From: Alphaproteobacteria bacterium
GTDB lineage: Bacteria > Pseudomonadota > Alphaproteobacteria > Caulobacterales > Hyphomonadaceae
DNA length: 64,000 nt
Direction of reading: 5' to 3'
NCBI GenBank assembly: GCA_018969425.1
Contig: JAGWYJ010000003.1
Span: 89,874-153,873 of the forward strand
In this document: positions 54,763 through 64,000 of the stretch, in pieces
Numbering within the stretch: the first letter of the stretch is position 1
Layout: every line of letters starts with the position of its first letter
Translations under genes and position numbers: made by a program
Notes under the pieces: generated by a model
What the model saw: the letters and a program-made list of their open reading frames with translations, nothing else
What the model was told of the DNA's origin: nothing
The model's database searches: none

Positions 54763-54981
54763 GGGGAACCCCTTCGATCTTGCTGACACCAGATTGTTCA
54801 AGGGACCGCTCTGAAAAGAACCGCCCTCTTGTCGATAACTCAGGGGATTACGTTGCCCTCGGCCTTACGGATGCGTCAATCAAAAGAGAAGGAACGGCTG
54901 AGCAACTGCGACAAATCAATGACAGATGATGTTTTTATGCATCAGGCAGCAACCTCAGGCCCTCCGCTACGGAAGAGCGGC

Positions 54982-57471
<2,490 letters not shown>

Positions 57472-57583
57472 CTATCGACCGGCCATTCGCTGATCAGTCG
57501 TCCAAAGGGGCCTGGATCAACCTGAAGCATTCATAGACCTTTTCGACCCCAGTAGCCCGACGATTGTCACAGCCGCACAGAGA

Positions 57584-58741
57584 TCAAATCTCCCTGACGG
57601 TTCCTTCAGACACCAGAAACCGCTGGGCGCGCGTTCCGAAAGCGTCAAAAAGTTCCCGATCGGTTCCGGTAAGCCATGCCTGCCCGCCTAAGGCCGCGAG
57701 CTCATCGTAAAGCGCCGCCCGACGATGCGAATCAAGATGAGCCGCTCCCTCATCTATTAATAGCAGGGGATCGGGTCCGAAGTCCCCCTCGAAAAGCGAC
57801 CGGGCATTGGCGAGGATAAGCCCAATCAACAGGGCCTTTTGCTGTCCGGTCGAGCATTCTTCGGCAGGAGCCCCGGTCGGACGATGGATCACTTTCCAGT
57901 CTGTCCGATGGACCCCGCGCAACGTGCGTCCGGCCGCCGCATCACGCACCCGGGACGAACGCAGGGCTTGCCTGATGCCTTCCTCCACCCTGTGTCGTGG
58001 GTCTCCGCGGGCGATGAGTCCCTCCCACTCGCCGATCAGTTGAACATCGGCCTTCGGAAACTCAGCGCCCACGCGCAAATCAATAGCCGCCTGAAGCCTG
58101 ACAGCAGCGCGACAACGAAACTCAGCCATGGCTGCGCCGGCATCAGCCATCCGCCCCTCAAGGGCCTCCAGCCAGCCCTCGTCCCGCCTCTCCGGTTCCA
58201 GAACAGCGTTTCGCTCCCGCATCGACCGCTCATAGATGGATGCTGCGGCGCCGTGAGCAGGAAACTGAGCAAGAACAAGTCGATCGAAAAAACGTCGGCG
58301 ATCGCCGGCCGAGCCCCCAAAGACGCGGTCCATCGCAGGGGTCAGCCAGATGACGCGAACTAAATCGGCAAAGTCGCCATGGGAGGCGGGATGACCATCC
58401 AGCTTCACGACCTTTCGAAAGCGCCCCGTCTCCGCCCCTTCGAGCGCCATGAAAAGGCGCTGCCGCACCCCCCCGCGGAGGACGTCTGCGGATATCCCCC
58501 ATCCGCCGCTCGCACCATGACGAGCAGCCTCACCGCTGTCCGCTCCCCGCAACCCCTTGCCCGCAGAAAGAAATGATACCGCCTCAAGTATGTTTGTCTT
58601 CCCCGCGCCGTTTGGCCCGAACAGAACGACATGACGACCATCAAGTTTTAGCTGGAGCTCAGCGTAGTTTCTGAAATCCCTGAGACCAAGCCGCGAAAGG
58701 CCCGGCTGCGTGCTGCGATCGGCCCCTTGATGCTCAGACAT
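57584..58741 (-). CDS. recF: DNA replication/repair protein RecF
   Basis: Gap-repair loader of RecA; 385 residues. It starts with LRDFRNYAELQLKLDGRHVV and the Walker A FGPNGAGKTNILEAVSF. The signature STGQQKALLIGLILANA and Walker B PLLLIDEGAAHLD are present. The start overlaps the dnaN stop (TGATG). It lies between dnaN and gyrB. Confidence 0.95.
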   Translation of the reverse strand: MSEHQGADRSTQPGLSRLGLRDFRNYAELQLKLDGRHVVLFGPNGAGKTNILEAVSFLSAGKGLRGADSGEAARHGASGGWGISADVLRGGVRQRLFMALEGAETGRFRKVVKLDGHPASHGDFADLVRVIWLTPAMDRVFGGSAGDRRRFFDRLVLAQFPAHGAAASIYERSMRERNAVLEPERRDEGWLEALEGRMADAGAAMAEFRCRAAVRLQAAIDLRVGAEFPKADVQLIGEWEGLIARGDPRHRVEEGIRQALRSSRVRDAAAGRTLRGVHRTDWKVIHRPTGAPAEECSTGQQKALLIGLILANARSLFEGDFGPDPLLLIDEGAAHLDSHRRAALYDELAALGGQAWLTGTDRELFDAFGTRAQRFLVSEGTVREI

Positions 58742-59853
58742 CAGACCCGGAGCGGCATCAGCACATATTGCGCACCCGGATCGAGGGCATCGAGCACACG
58801 TGCTGGCAAGCCGGGGTCCTGAAACTCAATTCGAACGGTATCGTTTTCTATCTGCTGACAGACATCAAGAAGATAACGGGCGTTGAAGCCTATCTCCATC
58901 GCTGCGGCGCTATAGTCTGCCTCACACTCTTCGACCCCATGCCCGGAATCGCCATGCGTCACAGCCAGAACAATACGGCCCTCGGACAGAGACAGCTTCA
59001 CGGAACGAGAACGCTCAGCTGAGACGGTCGAGACACGATCGATCGCGGCTGCGAATTCTGAATTATCGACGGTCAGGATGCGACTGTTAGTCTTGGGGAT
59101 GACCCGTTGGTAGTCCGGAAAAGAGCCGTCGATCAGTTTGGAAACCAAAGTCGCATCCCCAACTTTGAATACGATCTTGGCGTCGGAAATCTCGATCTCA
59201 ACTTGATCAGGACTGTCATCAAGGAGACGCCTGACTTCCTGAACAGTCTTTCTGGGCACGATAACGCCACGCAGACCCGACGATCCCTCGGGCGCTGGTG
59301 TCTCAGCCAGGGCAAGCCTGTGACCATCAGTAGCGACGGCGCGCAGCACCGCCCCAGCCGACGACGAAGTGTAGTGCAGATATATCCCGTTCAGGTAGTA
59401 GCGTGTCTCCTCCGTAGAAATAGCGAAACGTGTCTTATCGATGATACGCTTCAACTCTCCGGATTGGAGGGTGAACGAAACAGCCGACGCCTCTCGAGAC
59501 ATGATCTGGAAATCATCAGCGGGAAGCGTCGGCAGGGAAAATTTTGAACGACCCGAACGAATAGTCAGGCGTCCCTCGACCAATTCGAGCGCAACCTCAG
59601 AACCGTCAGGCAACTTGCGTACAACGTCAAACAGCGTCTGCGCAGGAGCTGTCGTACGGCCCGAAGCCGCAACTGTCGCAACGGCGCTGTCGGTCGCCTC
59701 AATATCAAGATCCGTCGCCGTCAAGTGAAGGCGGCCAGCCTCCGCCACCATCAAAACGTTTGAGAGAACCGGGATTGTGCTCCGACGCTCGACAACAGCC
59801 TGCACATGGGCGAGCGAACGCATCAGCGCATTCCGTTCGACAGTCAGCTTCAT
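58741..59853 (-). CDS. dnaN: DNA polymerase III beta subunit (sliding clamp)
   Basis: Ring-shaped processivity clamp; 370 residues, three similar domains. It begins MKLTVERNALMRSLAHVQAV, then ERRSTIPVLSNVLMVAE; the C-terminus ends YVLMPLRV. The ATG at 59853 fits the typical N-terminus; a GTG three codons earlier is less likely. It lies between dnaA and recF and is coupled to recF. Confidence 0.97.
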   Translation of the reverse strand: MKLTVERNALMRSLAHVQAVVERRSTIPVLSNVLMVAEAGRLHLTATDLDIEATDSAVATVAASGRTTAPAQTLFDVVRKLPDGSEVALELVEGRLTIRSGRSKFSLPTLPADDFQIMSREASAVSFTLQSGELKRIIDKTRFAISTEETRYYLNGIYLHYTSSSAGAVLRAVATDGHRLALAETPAPEGSSGLRGVIVPRKTVQEVRRLLDDSPDQVEIEISDAKIVFKVGDATLVSKLIDGSFPDYQRVIPKTNSRILTVDNSEFAAAIDRVSTVSAERSRSVKLSLSEGRIVLAVTHGDSGHGVEECEADYSAAAMEIGFNARYLLDVCQQIENDTVRIEFQDPGLPARVLDALDPGAQYVLMPLRV

Positions 59854-60002
59854 CAGCTTCACCCCGTAATCATGCAGCCGATGACGCCGTCACAGCGGCT
59901 GCCTGGCCGACCCAGAACGCCTGTCCAGGTCCCGCCATGTCCACCCTGGCGGATGGAGAGTTTATCCAATTCCAATCCGCGCGAAAGAGGCGGAAAAACA
60001 AT

Positions 60003-61502
60003 TCACCGACTGTTTCTAGGATCCGCGAGAATGCGCTGCTCGAGCTCGCTCAGCTCAGCCGACAGAGCCGTGTTGCCCGCGACAAGCTTGGAGATCTTCC
60101 GATAGGCAAACAAGACCGTCGTATGATCCCGCTCACCGAACATTCGCCCAATCTGAGGATAGGAGCAGGTCGTCAGCATTCGGCACATGTACATCGCATA
60201 CTGGCGAGGCTGAGCAAACTGCCGCTTCCGACAACTCGACTCCAGATCCTGCTTCGTAACGCCATAGGCCTTCGCCGTGACATCCTTGATCGTGTCGATT
60301 TTAGGCGGGCGGGTCGTGAACCCGCCCAGCTGGAGCTGTATGGCCTTTTCCACGGCGGCGCGCGTGACGGGCTGGCCCGCCAACACAGTGCCCACATAGA
60401 CATTTCGAACGGCGCCATAGAGGGCGCGACCCGAAGCGGGTAGCCGGTCGGCCAGCATATCGACCCATTCATCTTCGAAGACGAACGCCTCATCGGCTGA
60501 CCGAACAGCCTCTGCTTTGGCGCGAACGATCTCTCGTCTGAGATTTCGCTCCGGCATATCCATATGAGCGATCACACCGCCCTGAATCTCGTCGCGCATC
60601 CGGTCGTCAAGGGTCTCCAGGGAGGCGGGAGACTGATCACAAGCGAGAACCACCACTCCGCCGCCCGCGACCACCGCCCTGAGATTCGAGAAAAACTCTA
60701 CAAGAGTTCCCGGCTTGGAACATATAAACTGAAAGTCATCCAGCAGAACGACTTTCGCTTTGCGCACCTTCGCTCTGAGTTCAGAGGTGTCCTTCTTCCG
60801 AACCCCCTCCACAAACGCGATCGTGAAATCTTCAGAACTCATGTACAGGACGCTGCCCTTGCCTCTCGATGAAGCGAGCGCAGCCTCGATGCCCTTCAGA
60901 AGATGGGTTTTGCCGACCCCGTGCGGCCCGACAATCGTCACCACATGCGCAGCGACGCTGGCGCCCAAGGCCAGCCGCCGAGCGAGGCCGAATGCAATAT
61001 TGTTGGAGTCTCCCACAAGAAAGTTGTCGAGAGTCTGATCGGTTTCAGTCCCGACCGAAGGCTGCCCCCCCTCAGACGAAAGATCGACCTCCTCGGCCAC
61101 GTCTTCCTCAGCCGTCGTCGAGCCGGCGAGAGCCAGGACATCCTGGGCGATACGCTCGCGGGCCTCGATCGCTACCAATCGGCCGTAAGGATCAGCGTCA
61201 TTCCAGGCCTGCTGGACCAGATGACCGAAATTGCTGCGCACGCGGTCTCGCTCAAGTTCGCCGCCAGCCGCTATGAGCACCTCCCCGTCCACTTCAGCCA
61301 CAAGCTCAAGCTTGGCCAGCCAGTTCTCAAACCGGGCCTCCCCGAGCTTGGCCCGCAAAGCTTCTCGAGCCTGCCTCCAGATCTCGCCAACTCCAAGGTC
61401 CTTCCGAACCGCCTGATCGCCCGCAGCGGTGCTGAAAACCGCACCTGCTCCTGAAAGATCGGCCCCGCCGGAAGACAATCGCGTAGCGCCGCGCGTGCTC
61501 AT
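60003..61502 (-). CDS. dnaA: Chromosomal replication initiator DnaA
   Basis: AAA+ initiator; 499 residues. Domain I starts at about residue 40 (WRQAREALRAKLGEARFENW); an extra 38-residue N-terminus precedes it. Walker A is GPHGVGKTHLL (192-202) and Walker B VVLLDDFQFI. The C-terminal HTH shows CRMLTTCSYPQIGRMFGERD, then HTTVLFA. The start at 61502 has a GAGGGG element upstream. The upstream gap to rpsT is AT-rich. dnaN follows 149 bases downstream. Confidence 0.97.
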   Translation of the reverse strand: MSTRGATRLSSGGADLSGAGAVFSTAAGDQAVRKDLGVGEIWRQAREALRAKLGEARFENWLAKLELVAEVDGEVLIAAGGELERDRVRSNFGHLVQQAWNDADPYGRLVAIEARERIAQDVLALAGSTTAEEDVAEEVDLSSEGGQPSVGTETDQTLDNFLVGDSNNIAFGLARRLALGASVAAHVVTIVGPHGVGKTHLLKGIEAALASSRGKGSVLYMSSEDFTIAFVEGVRKKDTSELRAKVRKAKVVLLDDFQFICSKPGTLVEFFSNLRAVVAGGGVVVLACDQSPASLETLDDRMRDEIQGGVIAHMDMPERNLRREIVRAKAEAVRSADEAFVFEDEWVDMLADRLPASGRALYGAVRNVYVGTVLAGQPVTRAAVEKAIQLQLGGFTTRPPKIDTIKDVTAKAYGVTKQDLESSCRKRQFAQPRQYAMYMCRMLTTCSYPQIGRMFGERDHTTVLFAYRKISKLVAGNTALSAELSELEQRILADPRNSR

Positions 61503-61927
61503 ATCCTACCCCTCGTTTGTAGCCCCATAGCCAGCCGCCGCCTTCTTGAAAAAATCGCAATCGCCCTCTCAGCGCCCCAGTGAGGGGCCCCGGTCCGATC
61601 GTCGTTTGCAATGGAGGTTACTCGCTACGGAGGGGAGTTTTCTTCTAACTCTCTCTCGGGTCAACTAGGCGACGACACCCCAACCGAAAAATAATCGTCA
61701 AAAAACTGTAAAAAAGGGTATTGCCATCTGTTTTCATGAGGTTTTTTTCGCAAAAAAACCATTAACTATCGAGTCAACAGCAATCAGATTTTTAGGCCGA
61801 AAAACGCATTAAACCGGCCCGAAAGCGACCCCAAAAGGGCGCCCTCGGCCAACCTGTCGGGCGAGCTAAACTTGAATGAATTTCCACGGTTTCGAAAACA
61901 AAATCGGGGCGGCAGAACCGGACCAGA
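61503..61927. promoter_or_regulatory. AT-rich rpsT-dnaA intergenic region; dnaA promoter and possible origin
   Basis: A 425-base gap without genes. It is markedly AT-rich around 61681-61800, with runs of A and T. It holds a perfect 9-bp inverted repeat (61740-61748 with 61752-61760, loop CGC). I could not find a 9-of-9 DnaA box TTATCCACA by eye; the best is a 6-of-9 match near 61881. It is likely the dnaA promoter; a replication origin is possible but unproven. Confidence 0.45.
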
Positions 61928-62191
61928 TCAACCGAGCTTCTTCACTCGAGCCGCAAGACGGGAGACTTTCCTGGATGCGGTGTTCTTGTGAACAACGCCC
62001 TTGGAAACGCCTCTCATAATCTCGGGCTCAGCAGCTTTCAGAGCTGAAACCGCAGCAGACTTATCGCCTCCTGCGATGGCCTCTTCCACCTTCCGGGTAA
62101 AGGTCCGGATGCGCGACCGCCGTGACTTGTTGACCTCGGTCCGCCGGGCGATTTTTCGCACCATCTTCTTGGCGGATTTCGTGTTGGCCAT
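61928..62191 (-). CDS. rpsT: 30S ribosomal protein S20
   Basis: Small basic 16S rRNA-binding protein; 87 residues. It starts [20 protein letters not shown], with [18 protein letters not shown], and ends [16 protein letters not shown]. It lies upstream of dnaA, the common alphaproteobacterial order. Confidence 0.97.
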   Translation of the reverse strand: MANTKSAKKMVRKIARRTEVNKSRRSRIRTFTRKVEEAIAGGDKSAAVSALKAAEPEIMRGVSKGVVHKNTASRKVSRLAARVKKLG

Positions 62192-62341
62192 GGATCGACT
62201 CTCTTGCTGCGACTACCCTTGGCCGCCGATCTGACAACAGCCACGTATCAAGGGAGCGGCGTCTTACCAGCGTCGAAGATCAAGGTCAATTCATCAACAG
62301 ATGGAATTCTGAGGTTCTGAAATCCGAATGTCCCAGGACGG

Positions 62342-63118
62342 CTACCGCCCCGAAAACCGCGGGGGCCTCTTCTCCACGAACGCTGCCATCCCTTCCTTTT
62401 GGTCATCCGTGGAGAACATGGAATGGAAAAGCCTCCGTTCGAACATGATCCCCTGACGCAGGAGCGTCTCATACGAGGCGTTCACACTCTCCTTGGTCAT
62501 CATGGCGATGGGACGCGACATTGAGGCGATCTTAAGAGCGGCGGACTTGGCCTCCTCAAGGAGACTATCGAGAGGTACGACGCGCGAGACCAGTCCCGCC
62601 CTCTCAGCCTCAGACGCATCCATCATTCGCCCGGTGAGGCACATGTCCATCGCCTTGGACTTCCCCACAAGCCGCGTCAGTCGCTGGGTCCCGCCCGCAC
62701 CCGGCATCACCCCAAGAGTAATCTCCGGCTGCCCGAAACGAGCATTGTCTGCCGCGATTATGAAATCACACATCATCGCCAGCTCGCAGCCGCCGCCCAG
62801 AGCATATCCCGCAACCGCAGCGATTATAGGCTTTCGGACCGTTGAGGCTCTTTCCCAGTTGCGGGTAATGAAATCCCCCTGGTAGGCGTCAATGTAGGAG
62901 AGGGCGCGCATTTCCTTGATGTCCGCACCCGCGGCAAAGGCCTTCTGCGACCCCGTGAGCACAATGCAGCCGATTTCGGCATCCGCCTCCATACGGTTCA
63001 AGGCCGCCGTCAATTCTGTCACAAGCTCATCATTCAATGCGTTGAGCGCCGACGGGCGGTTCAACTGTATGATGCCGACTGGGCCCGCAGTCTCAACCAG
63101 CAGGGTGTTGTAGACCAT
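62342..63118 (-). CDS. Enoyl-CoA hydratase
   Basis: Hydrates enoyl-CoA in beta-oxidation; 258 residues of the crotonase fold. CoA-oxyanion holes are in [11 protein letters not shown] and [15 protein letters not shown]. The catalytic Glu pair is in [11 protein letters not shown] and [15 protein letters not shown]. The chain ends [10 protein letters not shown]. It lies between mutM and rpsT, a typical alphaproteobacterial arrangement near dnaA. Confidence 0.93.
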   Translation of the reverse strand: MVYNTLLVETAGPVGIIQLNRPSALNALNDELVTELTAALNRMEADAEIGCIVLTGSQKAFAAGADIKEMRALSYIDAYQGDFITRNWERASTVRKPIIAAVAGYALGGGCELAMMCDFIIAADNARFGQPEITLGVMPGAGGTQRLTRLVGKSKAMDMCLTGRMMDASEAERAGLVSRVVPLDSLLEEAKSAALKIASMSRPIAMMTKESVNASYETLLRQGIMFERRLFHSMFSTDDQKEGMAAFVEKRPPRFSGR

Positions 63119-63389
63119 AATTCACAACCTCAACTTACGAGCCGTCGCCTGCCATCGAGGCGGACCTGATCACCAGCTTGGAGCGACGCGCCGGCCGCTA
63201 CAAGCGACGACGCAACTATCAAGCGACAACAGGAAACAGAGAGCGTCAATTCGTCAAGCGCCGGGTCCTCCAAAGACAGTCCGAAACCCGTTCAAGTAGC
63301 CGGCCCAGATCACCCCGCGCTGAAACCGCAATCAAAGGTGAGCAACAGAGACTAAAAGCCGTTGGAGACCAGGAGCAGGCCAAAGCGGC

Positions 63390-64000
63390 TCACCTTTGGC
63401 ATCTTCGACAATAGAATGTCGAACGACCAGACTGAATCATCCGGTAAATGGGGCGTCCGCAAACGGAACACCCATCCCCCTCTCGACCATAGACATTGAA
63501 GGACATCTGGAACCGACCGGCAACGCCGTCAGTGTCAGCAAAATCACTTATGGACGACCCCCCCGCTTCGATCGCCTCACTAATGACCGCATTGATGGAG
63601 GACACGAGTCGGCCGAGAGCGCCGATACTTATCTCAGCCGCCGGTCGCAGAGGACTGATCCGAGCCCTAAAAAGCGCTTCAGCGACATATATGTTTCCAA
63701 GGCCCGCAATCACGCTCTGATCTAGAAGAACCTGTTTCACAGGCCCGCGACGACGGGAAAAGACGACTTTCAGATAATGAGCGTTAAAATCTTCCGACAA
63801 GGGCTCAGGGCCCATGCCGTGAAATCCTGAATAAGCCTCCGCCGGCCCGTCCGCGAGAAAATCCACAAATCCGAACCGTCGAGGATCATTGAACGTGACG
63901 ACCCCGCCGTCATCCAGCTCGAAACGAATATGGTCGTGCTTCGGGTTCAGGCCCGTATCGTTAACATAATCTCCCACCCGCCCCCCATCGACAGTAAACC
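63390..64000 (-). CDS. mutM: Formamidopyrimidine-DNA glycosylase, C-terminal part (5' end outside window)
   Basis: Removes 8-oxoguanine and ring-opened purines. The frame is open to base 64000 (FTVDGGRVGDYVND). Present: KHDHIRFELDDG, TFNDPRRFGF, the H2TH region LLDQSVIAGLGNIYVAEALF, and the zinc finger CSVC ... FYCRRCQR. The catalytic N-terminal Pro-Glu lies outside. It precedes the enoyl-CoA hydratase. Confidence 0.94.
   Translation of the reverse strand, partial: FTVDGGRVGDYVNDTGLNPKHDHIRFELDDGGVVTFNDPRRFGFVDFLADGPAEAYSGFHGMGPEPLSEDFNAHYLKVVFSRRRGPVKQVLLDQSVIAGLGNIYVAEALFRARISPLRPAAEISIGALGRLVSSINAVISEAIEAGGSSISDFADTDGVAGRFQMSFNVYGREGDGCSVCGRPIYRMIQSGRSTFYCRRCQR

Noticed and set aside
59962..59972. 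TTATCCA-like DnaA box between dnaA and dnaN
   Set aside because: Matches only seven of nine positions, single copy, not next to other boxes.

Overview
The window reads as core chromosome of an alphaproteobacterium, probably from the Caulobacterales / Hyphomonadaceae / Parvularculaceae neighbourhood. This rests on its gene content and order: mutM, enoyl-CoA hydratase, rpsT and dnaA side by side; a RegB/RegA pair with a divergent SCO (SenC) gene; an IalB-type protein beside rlmN; an lptE-like small lipoprotein of the Caulobacter CC0125/CC1285 type; fabA-fabB-fabI; large TonB receptors; and a moderately high G+C. No phage, insertion sequence, CRISPR array, tRNA or rRNA was found. The assignment is from recognition only, without database searches.

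Layout. (1) 1-3.1 kb, plus strand: 3' end of truB, then rpsO and pnp, each of the last two followed by a clear intrinsic terminator. (2) 3.1-6.6 kb, minus strand: a lipoprotein pair (diheme cytochrome plus parallel beta-helix protein), an RcnB-like protein, and a 44-residue membrane protein downstream of a TetR gene. (3) 7.3-9.4 kb, plus: gpsA, a YciI protein and an exported methyltransferase, all translationally coupled. (4) 9.4-18.1 kb: mixed housekeeping and accessory genes, including an aldehyde dehydrogenase, coaBC, Dabb, dut, a PIF1-like helicase, a ThiF/MoeB protein and a D-2-hydroxyacid dehydrogenase. (5) 18.4-22 kb, plus: SH3 protein, then fabA-fabB-fabI for unsaturated fatty acid synthesis. 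(6) 22.4-31.8 kb, minus: rimP-nusA-rnpM-infB, a DUF6351-type lipoprotein, rbfA and a uridine kinase. This is the other half of the operon whose tail (truB-rpsO-pnp) lies at the left edge on the opposite strand. (7) 32-46 kb: TetR, beta carbonic anhydrase, a trypsin-like autotransporter, a tandem pair of NTF2-like exported proteins behind an MFS transporter and rlmN, IalB, regA, regB, SCO, and a large lipoprotein of unknown function. (8) 46-54.8 kb: a SprT/YgjP-like metalloprotease, a TPR-sulfotransferase, and two TonB-dependent receptors. (9) 55-64 kb, minus: gyrB, recF, dnaN, dnaA, an AT-rich gap, rpsT, enoyl-CoA hydratase, and a partial mutM.

How it works together. Most of the window is information processing (replication initiation, transcription antitermination, initiation factor 2, ribosome maturation, RNA decay) plus fatty acid and cofactor synthesis. 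The accessory content is largely envelope: lipoproteins, TonB receptors, an autotransporter and exported small proteins. A redox-responsive two-component pair sits in the middle. I did not find a convincing new multi-gene system. The most useful leads are the conserved but uncharacterised beta-helix/diheme pair, the exported SAM methyltransferase, the tandem NTF2-like paralogues with identically spaced cysteines, the 44-residue membrane protein, and the broken and inverted rimP-pnp operon carrying an unrelated lipoprotein gene.
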